Source: Catenibacterium sp. co_0103 (GTDB taxonomy: Bacteria > Bacillota_I > Bacilli_A > Erysipelotrichales > Coprobacillaceae). From it: 36,404 nucleotides of DNA. The notes beneath the pieces were generated by a model. It made no database searches. It was not told the DNA's origin and was given only the letters and a program-made list of their open reading frames with translations. Positions within the stretch are counted from its first letter, which is position 1; each line of letters begins with the position of its first letter. The DNA lies in assembly GCF_004168205.1 (NCBI RefSeq), contig NZ_RCYB01000017.1, positions 1 to 36,404 of the forward strand. The letters run 5' to 3'. This document shows positions 16,378-26,964 of the stretch, in pieces. A program made the translations under genes and the position numbers.

Positions 16378-17049
16378 ATGAATAATTTAAAAATGTTAAC
16401 AATTAGTTCTTTGTTGATGATTAGTTCATTATTTGGTTCTAATCATACAATTAAGCATAAGAAAATGATTGATGGATTAAATCTTAAGAATATAGATTCT
16501 GTGATGTTTGTAGCACATCCTGATGATGAAACTATATGGGGTGGCAGTCATCTTTTAAAGAAACATTATCTTGTTGTATGTTTGACTAATGGTAATAATA
16601 AGGTAAGAAGAAAAGAATTTATGAATGTCATGAAAGCAACAGGTAATACAGGTGTTATGTTTAATTATCCAGATAAAACAGATGGACAAAGAGATAATTG
16701 GAATAAATCAAGAAAATATATCAAGAATGATGTACACTATATATTAAGTAAGAAGAAATGGAAAACTGTTGTGACGCATAATCCTGATGGTGAATATGGT
16801 CATACGCATCATCAGATGACTTCTTATATAGTAAGTAAAGATAGTCGTGTGGATATGAATCAGTTAGTCTATTTCGGCAGGTATTATAAAAAGAAGAATT
16901 TGCCTCATAATCTTAATTCTATAAGTCAAAGTGATTTAAAGAAGAAGATGAAGTTAACAAGTATGTATAGTTCACAATCTAAGGTTATGGATCATCTTGG
17001 ACACATGTTACCTCATGAGAACTGGGTGAAGGCAAAAGATTGGAGATAG
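16378..17049 (+). CDS. Secreted PIG-L-type deacetylase
   Basis: A 223-residue zinc-dependent N-deacetylase of the PIG-L/LmbE family, which removes acetyl groups from N-acetylglucosamine-containing molecules. Metal-binding motifs are AHPDDE at residues 46-51 and HTHHQ after HNPDGEYG. The first 20 or so residues form a probable signal peptide or anchor (KMLTISSLLMISSLFG), placing the enzyme outside the membrane. The start at 16378 follows GGGTGA; the GTG at 16369 is inside that site. It is the first gene of an operon with an OmpR-type two-component system and divergent from a YfhO gene, suggesting action on a cell-surface glycopolymer. Its substrate is unknown. Confidence 0.88.
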   Translation: MNNLKMLTISSLLMISSLFGSNHTIKHKKMIDGLNLKNIDSVMFVAHPDDETIWGGSHLLKKHYLVVCLTNGNNKVRRKEFMNVMKATGNTGVMFNYPDKTDGQRDNWNKSRKYIKNDVHYILSKKKWKTVVTHNPDGEYGHTHHQMTSYIVSKDSRVDMNQLVYFGRYYKKKNLPHNLNSISQSDLKKKMKLTSMYSSQSKVMDHLGHMLPHENWVKAKDWR

Positions 17050-17051
17050 TT

Positions 17052-17747
17052 ATGAATGAAAAAATCATGGTAGTAGATGATGATCAAGATATACGTGAAG
17101 TGATCCAGGTGTTATTGTCTAGTGAAGGATATAATGTCATAGAAGCAAGTAATGGGAAAGAAGCATTAGAATTAGTGAATGATGATACAGATCTTATTAT
17201 TCTTGATGTGATGATGCCTGAGATGAATGGGTATCAAGCGTGTGTATTATTAAGAGAGAAAACAAAAGACCCTATTCTCTTTTTAACTGCAAAGGGGCAG
17301 GATAGTGATAAAACATTAGGTTTTTCTAGTGGTGGTGATGATTACTTAACTAAACCATTCTCTTATAATGAGTTAAATGGACGTGTGAAAGCATTACTGA
17401 GACGCTATCATGTATATCAGGGTAAAGGTACTACACAAGAAAAACAGATTATATATAAGACAGGTAATATAGAAGTCAATAGTGCGAAACGTACAGCATC
17501 AATAGATGGAGAGAAACTCAACTTAACAGATTTAGAATATAATATTCTAGAATATTTATTAATGAATAAGCAACAGGTAATTTCTCCTAGTCAATTATTT
17601 GAAGCTATCTGGCATGAAGAGTATTATTATGGGGCAAATAATACAATCATGGTGCATATTAGACATTTAAGACAGAAGATTGAAAAGGATCCTACAAATC
17701 CTGAACATATCAAAACAATCTGGGGTAAAGGATATTATTGTGAGTAA
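17052..17747 (+). CDS. OmpR-family response regulator
   Basis: A 231-residue regulator. The receiver domain has Asp9-Asp10-Asp11, phosphoacceptor Asp52 in LIILDVMMPEMNG, Thr in FLTAKG and the conserved lysine in DDYLTKPFSY. The C-terminal winged helix (about 135-230) includes LTDLEYNILEYLL, the recognition region NNTIMVHIRHLRQKIE and the closing TIWGKGYY. The start at 17052 has GGAG formed by the last codons of the deacetylase gene. The kinase start overlaps its end by eight bases. The phased CTTAA array upstream of the operon is a plausible binding site, which would make the system self-regulating. Confidence 0.95.
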   Translation: MNEKIMVVDDDQDIREVIQVLLSSEGYNVIEASNGKEALELVNDDTDLIILDVMMPEMNGYQACVLLREKTKDPILFLTAKGQDSDKTLGFSSGGDDYLTKPFSYNELNGRVKALLRRYHVYQGKGTTQEKQIIYKTGNIEVNSAKRTASIDGEKLNLTDLEYNILEYLLMNKQQVISPSQLFEAIWHEEYYYGANNTIMVHIRHLRQKIEKDPTNPEHIKTIWGKGYYCE

Positions 17748-19065
17748 GAAATATGTAAGTCTTGCTTATAAAATTTTCTTTATATTAATTGCCTCAAGTA
17801 TGTCTGCAGTATTGGTATATAGCTGTTTTAGAGAACAGATTCCTCACTATTATAGTTTTATAGATGAAGTAGCTGGTATAAAAGATAAAAGAAACAAGTT
17901 CTTTAAAGAGTTTAAAGAAAAAGCGAAAGATGTAAATTTAACTGATAAGAAACAGGTTAAGAAGTTAATTAAAACCAAAGATCCTTACTTGTCTGTTTAT
18001 ATTTATGATAATAAGAATGAATATTATGTTGCCGCTAATTATGCTGATTTTCTTACTCAACCTGTAAGTGTGATTACACCACTTTATATCTTACAGACAG
18101 ACTTTGAAACAGATGCATATAATATGGTTTATACAAAAAATGTGCAGTTTAAGGATCAAAAGGCTGAAGTAGAACTGTATGATATGAACTTACTGAAGTA
18201 TATTAAGTATTATTTCTATGTTGCTTTATTTACTTCTTTCCTCACATTCCTTCTTCCTGCTTTCTTTTTTATTCGTCATAAGGTTAAATATATTGAATGT
18301 TTAAAACAGGAAATACTCAATATGTCCCAGGGTGATTTATCTCATCCTATGACAATTCAAGGACGTGATGAACTTGCAGTACTTGCTCATCAAATGGATG
18401 GTCTAAGAGTGACATTACAGGAAAATAATGAGAAAGAAATGGAAATGCAGCAGACACATCATGATTTGATTACTGCCATGTCACATGACTTAAGAACTCC
18501 TCTCACAAGTTTAAGAGGTTATCTGGATATTCTTGCCTTACATTGTTTCAAGGATCAGGAACAGATGGATAACTACTTACATAGATGTATTGACAAAGTA
18601 GAACAAATTAAAGAACTCTCTAATAAGACATTTGCCTATTCACTCGTTTTTGAACAGAATAGTCATCCTAAATTAGAAAGTATGTCTACAGAAGCACTCT
18701 TAAACTATATAGAAGAGAATCTTAACTATTTAGAATTAGAAGGTTTTATCATTCACAAAGACATTAAATACATAAAAAAAGAAGTCCTTTTGGACTTCTC
18801 TATGATCAAAAGAATGATCAATAACCTCTGTTCTAATATTCATAAGTATTCCGATAACCATGTAGATATGACTCTTACTCTTGATGATTCTTTTGATCTC
18901 CTCTTAACCAATAAAAAGAAGAGTGACTTATCTAAAGTAGAAAGTAATAAGATTGGTTTAAGAAGTGTTAAACGTATTGTAGAACTTCATAATGGAACAT
19001 GTTCTATTGAAGAAAGTGAAGAAACATTCTCCATCCATATCTCTATTCCATTAAAAAAGGCTTGA
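17740..19065 (+). CDS. Sensor histidine kinase with a degenerate ATP-binding region
   Basis: A 441-residue kinase. Two membrane segments (about 7-27 and 158-178) frame an extracellular domain of about 130 residues, followed by a HAMP-like linker and a HisKA domain with the phosphorylated histidine in TAMSHDLRTPLTSLRGY. The ATPase domain has the N box NNLCSNIHKYSDN and a reduced G2 region KIGLRSVKRIVELHNG. The usual DxGxG (G1) box is replaced by a lysine-rich loop, LLLTNKKKSDLS. The start is a GTG at 17740 with an AAAGGA site and an eight-base overlap with the regulator stop. An ATG at 17680 is in frame but lies deep in the regulator gene. Confidence 0.9.
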   Translation: MSKKYVSLAYKIFFILIASSMSAVLVYSCFREQIPHYYSFIDEVAGIKDKRNKFFKEFKEKAKDVNLTDKKQVKKLIKTKDPYLSVYIYDNKNEYYVAANYADFLTQPVSVITPLYILQTDFETDAYNMVYTKNVQFKDQKAEVELYDMNLLKYIKYYFYVALFTSFLTFLLPAFFFIRHKVKYIECLKQEILNMSQGDLSHPMTIQGRDELAVLAHQMDGLRVTLQENNEKEMEMQQTHHDLITAMSHDLRTPLTSLRGYLDILALHCFKDQEQMDNYLHRCIDKVEQIKELSNKTFAYSLVFEQNSHPKLESMSTEALLNYIEENLNYLELEGFIIHKDIKYIKKEVLLDFSMIKRMINNLCSNIHKYSDNHVDMTLTLDDSFDLLLTNKKKSDLSKVESNKIGLRSVKRIVELHNGTCSIEESEETFSIHISIPLKKA

Positions 19066-19085
19066 TTTTATTCAAGCCTTTTTAA
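19053..19085. terminator. Bidirectional terminator between the kinase gene and ilvB
   Basis: Eleven-base-pair stem (19055-19065 with 19072-19082), six-base loop, A tract and T tract on opposite sides. It overlaps the kinase stop codon and ends just before the ilvB stop, so it serves both convergent transcripts. Confidence 0.9.
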
Positions 19086-20762
19086 TTACTTATTAATATC
19101 TGCTTCATCAAATACTTCCGCAATAGAGCTTCCTGGCGCAACCATTGGGAATACCTTGTCATCATCATCAATAATACATTCGATTACAACTGGGCCATGA
19201 TAATCCACTGCTTCCTGTAAAGCAGGCATTACTTCTTCTTTCTTAGTGACACGGATAGCTTTACAGCCTAATCCTTCTGCCACCTTACAGAAGTCCACCT
19301 TATCATGAAGTACAGTGTTACTATAGCGTTCACCATAGAATAATGTCTGCCACTGTCTTACCATTCCAAGTACATGGTTATTAAGTACTACTTCAATGAT
19401 TGGGATATTGTAACGTGATGCAGTAGCTAATTCATTGAGGTTCATACGGAAACATCCATCACCTGCAATATTGAATACTAACTGATTAGGACAGCCATAT
19501 TTAGCTCCTATTGCAGCACCTAGTCCATAACCCATAGTACCAAGTCCACCAGAACTTAAGAACTGTCTAGGACGTCTATAGTGATAATACTGAGCTGCCC
19601 ACATCTGGTTCTGACCTACTTCAGTTGTAATAATAGCCTGAGAATCAGTGAAGTTATCAATCTGTTCAATAACATATGGACCAGTTAATCTAGACTGATC
19701 ATATGTTAAAGGATAACGATCCTTTAATGTACGTATTTCTTTCATCCATCCTGGATGATTCTGTTGTGTTAAAGTTAAATTAATAGCTTCAATAACATCT
19801 TTTGCATCTCCGACAATACCTAAATCAACAGGCACATTCTTATCGATTTCTGCGTCATCGACATCAATATGAATAATCTTCGCATTCTTCGCAAATGTAT
19901 CCACATTACCAGTAATACGGTCACTGAAACGTACACCAATCGCAATCAATAAATCACATTCTGATACACCGATATTACTTGCTTTAGTCCCGTGCATTCC
20001 TAGCATTCCTGCATAACGTGGATTAGTGCCGTCATATGCCCCTTTACCCATTAATGTATCAGTCACTGGTGCATCGATTTTTTCTACAAATTCTTTTAAA
20101 GGTGCACTAGCCTGAGAGGCAATACATCCACCACCGACAAATACGAATGGCTTTTCTGATGCTTCAATCATTTCTACAGCCTTCTTAATTGAAGATGTAG
20201 GGAATGTATAATTACGGCTGCCAATGACATCTGGCACCTTTTTAGTATATTCACAAGAACCTACAGTCGCATTCTTAGTCATATCAACTAATACTGGACC
20301 TGGACGACCTTCTTTCGCAATCTGGAATGCTTTACGAATAGTTGGAGCCAATTCTTCTGGTGATTTACAAATAAAGTTATGTTTAGTAATAGGGATAGTC
20401 ACACCCTTGATATCAATTTCCTGGAAAGCATCTTTACCTAAGGCATTAACACCTACGTTGGCAGTTAAAGCAACTAAAGGAATAGAATCCATCATGGCTG
20501 TCGCAATACCTGTGACAAGGTTAGTGGCACCTGGTCCACTTGTTGCCATACAGACACCCACTTTACCAGTGGCACGTGCATAACCATCGGCCGCATGAGA
20601 TGCACCCTGTTCATGAGATGTAAGGACATGATGAATCTTATCCTGATACTTATATAAACTATCATAGACTTCTAGGATTGCCCCTCCTGGATAGCCAAAG
20701 ATAGTATCAACGCCCTGCTCAAGAAGGCTTTCTACTACAATGTCCGATCCTTTCGTTAACAT
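19086..20762 (-). CDS. ilvB: Acetolactate synthase, catalytic (large) subunit
   Basis: A 558-residue thiamine-diphosphate enzyme that makes acetolactate or acetohydroxybutyrate, the first common step of valine, leucine and isoleucine synthesis. The catalytic glutamate is Glu51 in SHEQGASHAADGYARATG. FGYPGGAI opens the protein, GVRFSDRITG lies in the central domain, and the cofactor motif GDGCFRMNLNELATASRYNIP is in the C-terminal domain. The FAD-binding central domain and length are typical of the biosynthetic enzyme. It is the last gene of the operon, eight cistrons from the promoter and far from its regulatory subunit gene ilvN. GGAGGAG precedes the ATG. Confidence 0.97.
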   Translation of the reverse strand: MLTKGSDIVVESLLEQGVDTIFGYPGGAILEVYDSLYKYQDKIHHVLTSHEQGASHAADGYARATGKVGVCMATSGPGATNLVTGIATAMMDSIPLVALTANVGVNALGKDAFQEIDIKGVTIPITKHNFICKSPEELAPTIRKAFQIAKEGRPGPVLVDMTKNATVGSCEYTKKVPDVIGSRNYTFPTSSIKKAVEMIEASEKPFVFVGGGCIASQASAPLKEFVEKIDAPVTDTLMGKGAYDGTNPRYAGMLGMHGTKASNIGVSECDLLIAIGVRFSDRITGNVDTFAKNAKIIHIDVDDAEIDKNVPVDLGIVGDAKDVIEAINLTLTQQNHPGWMKEIRTLKDRYPLTYDQSRLTGPYVIEQIDNFTDSQAIITTEVGQNQMWAAQYYHYRRPRQFLSSGGLGTMGYGLGAAIGAKYGCPNQLVFNIAGDGCFRMNLNELATASRYNIPIIEVVLNNHVLGMVRQWQTLFYGERYSNTVLHDKVDFCKVAEGLGCKAIRVTKKEEVMPALQEAVDYHGPVVIECIIDDDDKVFPMVAPGSSIAEVFDEADINK

Positions 20763-20779
20763 TTTTGGATTCTCCTCCT

Positions 20780-22453
20780 TTACTTATCATTTGGCTGTAA
20801 TACAGCTCCAGTATTGGCACTTGTTACCTGTGCAGCATAACGTCTTAAGTAACCTGTAGTGATACGAGGTTCTCTTGGCTGCCATTTAGCACGACGTGCT
20901 TCTAATGTAGCATCATCTACAGCTACATTAATCTTATTATTTGGAATATCAATAGAGATCATATCTCCTTCTTCAATTAAAGCGATAGGTCCTCCTACTG
21001 CTGCTTCAGGAGATACATGTCCAATAGACGCCCCTCTAGTTGCTCCTGAGAAACGACCATCTGTAATTAATGCAACATCTTTATCAAGTCCCATACCAGC
21101 GATTTCACTTGTAGGAGATAACATTTCTCTCATACCAGGACCACCTTTAGGACCTTCATAACGAATAACAACAACATCACCCTTAACAATCTTACCAGCA
21201 CGAATTGCCCTGATTGCATCATCTTCACTATCAAATACTCTTGCTGGTCCAGTATGTGTCATCATTTCAGGTGCGACTGCAGCTGCCTTAACGACACAGC
21301 TATCAGGTGCAATATTACCCTTTAATACTGCAATACCACCTGTTTTCATATAAGGGTTATCAACAGGACGGATGATTTCTGGATCTAAGTTTACACATCC
21401 TGCAATATTTTCTTTAATAGTCTTACCAGTACATGTGATACCTGTTGTATCTAAGATACCTAATGAATCAAGTTCATTCATGACTGCAAATACTCCACCA
21501 GCATCATCTAAATCTTCCATAAATGTAGAACCTGCTGGTGCTAAGTGACAAAGGTTTGGTGTATATTTAGAAATTTCATTCGCAATTTCAAGATTTAATT
21601 CAACGCCTGCTTCATGTGCGATAGCTGGTAAATGAAGCATTGAGTTTGTAGAACATCCTAAAGCCATGTCCACTGTCATCGCATTCTTGAAGGCAGCAGG
21701 AGTCATGATATCTCTTGGTTTGATGTTCTTTTCTACTAATTCCATGATCTTCATACCAGCATGTTTTGCAAGTCTGATACGTGCTGAATAAACAGCTGGA
21801 ATAGTTCCATTACCACGAAGACCCATACCGAGTGCTTCTGTTAAACAGTTCATAGAGTTCGCTGTATACATACCTGAACATGAACCACATGTTGGACATG
21901 CTTTTTCTTCAAATTCTTCAAGATGAGCAGCATCTAGAGTACCTGCATTATATTGGCCAACAGCTTCAAATAGTGAAGAAAGACAAGTCTTCTTACCATT
22001 TAATTTCTTACCTGCAAGCATTGGTCCACCTGATACAAAAATAGTTGGAATATTTAAACGAGCCGCTGCCATTAATAAGCCTGGGACGTTTTTATCACAG
22101 TTAGGGATCATAACAAGTCCATCAAACTGATGTGCTGTCGCAAGACATTCTGTACTATCTGCAATGAGTTCTCTGGTAACAAGTGAATATTTCATACCTG
22201 TATGGTTCATCGCAATACCATCACATACTGCAATCGCAGGTACTTCAACTGGTACACCACCAGCTAAATAAACACCTTTCTTAACTGCTTCACTGATCTT
22301 ATCGAGATTCATATGACCAGGAACGATTTCATTATATGAACAAACTACCCCGATTAGAGGTCTTTCTAATTCTTCTTCTGTCATGCCTAAGGCATTGAAG
22401 AGTGAACGATGAGGTGCACGTTCTACTCCCTTTTTTACATTATCACTTCTCAT
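20780..22453 (-). CDS. ilvD: Dihydroxy-acid dehydratase
   Basis: A 557-residue iron-sulfur dehydratase that turns dihydroxyisovalerate and dihydroxymethylvalerate into the 2-keto acids leading to valine/leucine and isoleucine. Cluster cysteines are visible in NCDKNVPG and [19 protein letters not shown]. The C-terminal [20 protein letters not shown] motif is a family signature. The length is standard. It is separated from leuB by nine bases and from ilvB by 17, each with a strong ribosome site. Confidence 0.98.
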   Translation of the reverse strand: MRSDNVKKGVERAPHRSLFNALGMTEEELERPLIGVVCSYNEIVPGHMNLDKISEAVKKGVYLAGGVPVEVPAIAVCDGIAMNHTGMKYSLVTRELIADSTECLATAHQFDGLVMIPNCDKNVPGLLMAAARLNIPTIFVSGGPMLAGKKLNGKKTCLSSLFEAVGQYNAGTLDAAHLEEFEEKACPTCGSCSGMYTANSMNCLTEALGMGLRGNGTIPAVYSARIRLAKHAGMKIMELVEKNIKPRDIMTPAAFKNAMTVDMALGCSTNSMLHLPAIAHEAGVELNLEIANEISKYTPNLCHLAPAGSTFMEDLDDAGGVFAVMNELDSLGILDTTGITCTGKTIKENIAGCVNLDPEIIRPVDNPYMKTGGIAVLKGNIAPDSCVVKAAAVAPEMMTHTGPARVFDSEDDAIRAIRAGKIVKGDVVVIRYEGPKGGPGMREMLSPTSEIAGMGLDKDVALITDGRFSGATRGASIGHVSPEAAVGGPIALIEEGDMISIDIPNNKINVAVDDATLEARRAKWQPREPRITTGYLRRYAAQVTSANTGAVLQPNDK

Positions 22454-22462
22454 ATTACCCTC

Positions 22463-23545
22463 CTAAAGTCTTTCTACTACAGCATCACCCATTTGTGATG
22501 TAGATACTTTTGTCATTCCTTCTTTATAAATATCAACTGTACGGATATTATCCGCAAGAACCTTTTCTACTGCTTTTTCAATACATGCTGCTCCTTCATC
22601 CATATCAAATGAATAACGTAGCATCATAGCAGCACTTAAGATAGTTGCAAGTGGATTCGCAATATTCTGTCCTGCAATATCAGGTGCACTGCCATGGCTT
22701 GGCTCATACATACCTAGACTGTCTTCACGAAGTGAAGCACTTGATAACATACCAATAGAACCAGTAACCATAGATGCTTCATCACTTAAGATATCCCCAA
22801 ACATATTCTCAGTGAGGACAACATCAAACTGTGCTGGATCTTTAACTAACTGCATGGCACAGTTATCTACAAGCATATGTTCTACTTTTACTTCTGGGAA
22901 ATCCTGAGCCACTTCATTCACAATCTTACGCCATAAGCGAGACGTATCTAAAACATTAGCTTTATCCACACTTGTAAGTTTCTTACCACGTTTCATCGCA
23001 ATTTCAAATCCTCTTTGTGCGATACGTCTTATTTCATGTTCTGAATAAACAAGATTATCATGAGCCACTAATTCACCATTGATTTCTTTTGTATTTCTTT
23101 CACCAAAATATAAACCACCAGTCAATTCTCTTACGAAAATCATATCAAAACCTGCTTCTGATGTGCTTTCCTTTAATGGGCATGCACCTGCAAGTTCTTT
23201 ATATAAATAAGCAGGTCTTAAGTTTGCGAATAAACCTAATTCTTTTCTAATCTTTAATAATCCCGCTTCTGGTCTTAATGTAGGATCTAATTTATACCAT
23301 GGAGATGTATTAGTATCTCCCCCAATAGAACCTAATAATACAGCATCACTGTTTTTTGCGACTTCTAATGCCTCATCAGTTAATGGGACTCCATAAGCAT
23401 CAATAGAACAGCCTCCCATGAGGATATTCTTGTAATTGAATGTATGATTATATTTCTTTGCGATGGCATCAAGTACCTTAATTGCTTCATTCACAATTTC
23501 AGGACCGATTCCATCACCTTTAATAACCGCAATATTCTTTTCCAT
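22463..23545 (-). CDS. leuB: 3-Isopropylmalate dehydrogenase
   Basis: A 360-residue NAD-dependent dehydrogenase that oxidises and decarboxylates 3-isopropylmalate in leucine synthesis. Seen are the N-terminal [23 protein letters not shown], the [11 protein letters not shown] loop that distinguishes it from isocitrate dehydrogenase, TSVDKANVL, the metal-binding [18 protein letters not shown] and the NAD-binding [18 protein letters not shown]. It begins five bases after the leuD stop with an AGAGGA site. Confidence 0.98.
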   Translation of the reverse strand: MEKNIAVIKGDGIGPEIVNEAIKVLDAIAKKYNHTFNYKNILMGGCSIDAYGVPLTDEALEVAKNSDAVLLGSIGGDTNTSPWYKLDPTLRPEAGLLKIRKELGLFANLRPAYLYKELAGACPLKESTSEAGFDMIFVRELTGGLYFGERNTKEINGELVAHDNLVYSEHEIRRIAQRGFEIAMKRGKKLTSVDKANVLDTSRLWRKIVNEVAQDFPEVKVEHMLVDNCAMQLVKDPAQFDVVLTENMFGDILSDEASMVTGSIGMLSSASLREDSLGMYEPSHGSAPDIAGQNIANPLATILSAAMMLRYSFDMDEGAACIEKAVEKVLADNIRTVDIYKEGMTKVSTSQMGDAVVERL

Positions 23546-23550
23546 ATCCT

Positions 23551-24042
23551 CTATCCTTTCTTATTATTGACATAGTTTACAAGACCACCCTGTTCAATAA
23601 TCTTCTGCATGAATGGTGGGAAAGGCTGACCCTGATATTCTGTATTCTTAGTGAGGTTATAAATCTTACCTGTTTCATAATCTACTTTTACTTCATCACC
23701 ATCATCAATACCATCTACGGCTTCTGGACATTCAAGAATCGCAAAACCGATATTAATAGAGTTACGATAGAAGATACGTGCAAAGCTTTTTGCGATAACA
23801 CATGAAACACCTGCTGTCTTTAATGCAAGAGGGGCATGTTCTCTTGATGAACCACATCCAAAGTTCTTCTTTGCGACAATAATATCACCAGGCTGAACTC
23901 TTTCTACAAATGTAGGATCTAAGTCCACCATAGCGTGGCTTGCTAATTCTTTGGCATCAAATGAATTAAGATATCTTGCTGGAATAATAACGTCTGTATC
24001 AACGTTATCACCATATTTAAATACTCTACCTTTAGCTTCCAT
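23551..24042 (-). CDS. leuD: Isopropylmalate isomerase, small subunit
   Basis: A 163-residue swivel-domain subunit that combines with LeuC to isomerise 2-isopropylmalate to 3-isopropylmalate. Seen are [16 protein letters not shown] and the [14 protein letters not shown] substrate loop. The short form (about 160 residues) is the archaeal/clostridial type rather than the 200-residue enterobacterial type. The start codon shares one base with the leuC stop (TAATG), so the subunits are translationally coupled. Confidence 0.97.
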   Translation of the reverse strand: MEAKGRVFKYGDNVDTDVIIPARYLNSFDAKELASHAMVDLDPTFVERVQPGDIIVAKKNFGCGSSREHAPLALKTAGVSCVIAKSFARIFYRNSINIGFAILECPEAVDGIDDGDEVKVDYETGKIYNLTKNTEYQGQPFPPFMQKIIEQGGLVNYVNNKKG

Positions 24043-25319
24043 TAGTTATTACCTCCGAATTTTTCTGGATTTGCGATATAACCTGCAATCGCACTTGCAG
24101 CTGCTGTTTCTGGAGATGCAAGATAAATTAATGATTCTACATCACCCATACGTCCAACGAAGTTTCTATTTGTAGTAGAAACACACTTTTCACCTTTCGC
24201 AAGTACACCCATATGACCACCCATACATGGACCACAGCTTGGTGTATTGACAGCACATCCTGCTTCTACAAATGTTTCTAGAATACCTTCTAGGATACAC
24301 TGTAAGTAAATCTTCTGAGTAGCTGGTACAACCATCACTCTCACATTATCAGCGACTTTCTTACCTTTAAGAATAGCAGCTGCTTTTCTTAAGTCTTCCA
24401 TACGACCATTTGTACATGATCCAATAACAACCTGATCAATATAGATTTTATCCATTGCTTCAATTTCATCCACTGTCTTTGCATTACCTGGAAGATGAGG
24501 GAAAGCAACAGTTGGTCTAATAGCAGATAAGTCTACATCTACCACTTCTTCATATTCAGCGTCTTTGTCTGCTTCATAGATCTTATATTCACGTTTAGCA
24601 TGTTTATCTAAGTATTCAATAGCGGCTTCATCAACAGGGAAGATACCGTTCTTAGCTCCTGCTTCAATAGCCATATTACAAATAGTGAAACGATCTGCCA
24701 TAGATAATTCTTTGACACCCTCACCAGTAAATTCCATTGATTTATATAAAGCTCCATCTACACCAATACGTCCAATAATATGTAAAATAACATCCTTACC
24801 AGATACATATTTTGGTAGTTTGCCATGAAGATTAAATTTAATGGCTGAAGGTACCTTGAACCATAACTGTCCAGTCGCCATACCTGTCGCAATATCAGTT
24901 GTTCCTACACCTGTAGAGAAAGCACCAATAGCCCCATAAGTACAAGTATGTGAGTCTGCACCAATGACAGCATCTCCTGCCACAACAATGCCGCTTTCAG
25001 GTAAAATAGCATGTTCTACACCACATTTACCCTGTTCCATATGATGTGTTAATCCCTGCTCACGAGAGAATTCTCTGATTGCCTTTGAGTTCTCTGCAGA
25101 TTTAATATCTTTATTAGGTGTAAAGTGATCTGGCACTAAAACAACCCTATCTTTATCAAAGACCTTATCAGCCATTTTCTTAAAGATTGGTAAAGCCATA
25201 GGTCCTGTAATATCATTTGCCATTACAATATCTACATTTGCTTCAATTAATTCACCTGCATGAACTTCTTTTACTCCCGCATGATCAGCTAAGATCTTCT
25301 GCGTCATTGTCATTCCCAT
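24042..25319 (-). CDS. leuC: Isopropylmalate isomerase, large subunit
   Basis: A 425-residue aconitase-family protein holding the 4Fe-4S cluster. Cluster ligands are in [13 protein letters not shown] and [39 protein letters not shown] is another family motif. The length of about 420 residues matches the short LeuC paired with short LeuD. It is preceded by a 97-base spacer from ilvC that contains two stem-loops. GGAGG lies about ten bases before the ATG at 25319; two further in-frame ATGs follow within five codons. Confidence 0.97.
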   Translation of the reverse strand: MGMTMTQKILADHAGVKEVHAGELIEANVDIVMANDITGPMALPIFKKMADKVFDKDRVVLVPDHFTPNKDIKSAENSKAIREFSREQGLTHHMEQGKCGVEHAILPESGIVVAGDAVIGADSHTCTYGAIGAFSTGVGTTDIATGMATGQLWFKVPSAIKFNLHGKLPKYVSGKDVILHIIGRIGVDGALYKSMEFTGEGVKELSMADRFTICNMAIEAGAKNGIFPVDEAAIEYLDKHAKREYKIYEADKDAEYEEVVDVDLSAIRPTVAFPHLPGNAKTVDEIEAMDKIYIDQVVIGSCTNGRMEDLRKAAAILKGKKVADNVRVMVVPATQKIYLQCILEGILETFVEAGCAVNTPSCGPCMGGHMGVLAKGEKCVSTTNRNFVGRMGDVESLIYLASPETAAASAIAGYIANPEKFGGNN

Positions 25320-25360
25320 TAGATATAATCCTCCTCAAGTTATTTTTGAATGTTGTAACG

Positions 25361-25407
25361 AGAAAGTACCGTAGTACTTCCTCTTTACAACACACAAAGT
25401 GTGTGTT
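25361..25407 (-). other. Two stem-loops between ilvC and leuC
   Basis: Reading along the transcript, the first hairpin has an eight-base stem AACACACA/TGTGTGTT (25389-25396 with 25400-25407). The second has stem AAGTAC/GTACTT (25364-25369 with 25374-25379) with a UACG loop closed by C-G, a specially stable UNCG tetraloop. Neither is followed by a T tract, so they are not terminators. They could mark an mRNA-processing or stabilising site within the operon. Confidence 0.6.
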
Positions 25408-25416
25408 GATTAGTGA

Positions 25417-26439
<1,023 letters not shown>

Positions 26440-26964
26440 TTACCCCCTATTTTTCTTAGCTTTCATCTTTTCTATATCAAAATCATCTAGTCCTCTTCCG
26501 ATGCCAGCAATACCAGTACGGACGATTTCGGTGATATTGAACGTATCTAACATTGTGAGAATACCATTGATCTTATTTTGATCACCAGTGACTTCCACAA
26601 CGAGTGAATTTGGCGCAACATCTACAATCTGCGCTCTAAATATATTGACTATTGACACAATATCAGGTCTTTGTGAGTGGTCTGCTTCTACCTTAATAAG
26701 CACCAATTCACGATAGACTGAATGGTCATCATCTAACGGAAATATTTCAATTACATCTTCCAGCTTTCTTAACTGCTTTTTAATCTGTGCAAGAGTCGCT
26801 GGTTCTCCTCTTGCAGATACTGTCATACGTGAGACTGTTGGATCGTTTGTTTCACCAACGGTCAATGAATCAATGTTGTAGCCTCTTCTAGAGAATAATC
26901 CAGCCACACGGCTTAATACGCCGGCTGTATTATCAACTAGAATAGACAGGACAAGTCTTTCCAT
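26440..26964 (-). CDS. ilvN: Acetolactate synthase, regulatory (small) subunit
   Basis: A 174-residue regulatory subunit that activates IlvB and gives valine feedback inhibition. The N-terminal ACT domain has LSILVDNTAGVLSRVAGLFSRRGYNIDSL, and a second ACT-like half follows. The size is that of the IlvH/IlvN long form. The start shares one base with the leuA stop (TAATG). It is separated from ilvB by six genes, which is unusual, since the two subunits are usually adjacent. Confidence 0.95.
   Translation of the reverse strand: MERLVLSILVDNTAGVLSRVAGLFSRRGYNIDSLTVGETNDPTVSRMTVSARGEPATLAQIKKQLRKLEDVIEIFPLDDDHSVYRELVLIKVEADHSQRPDIVSIVNIFRAQIVDVAPNSLVVEVTGDQNKINGILTMLDTFNITEIVRTGIAGIGRGLDDFDIEKMKAKKNRG

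Noticed and set aside
17680..17739. Extended N-terminus for the kinase from the ATG at 17680
   Set aside because: It would overlap the regulator by 68 bases, and a GTG with a ribosome site at 17740 fits the usual short overlap.
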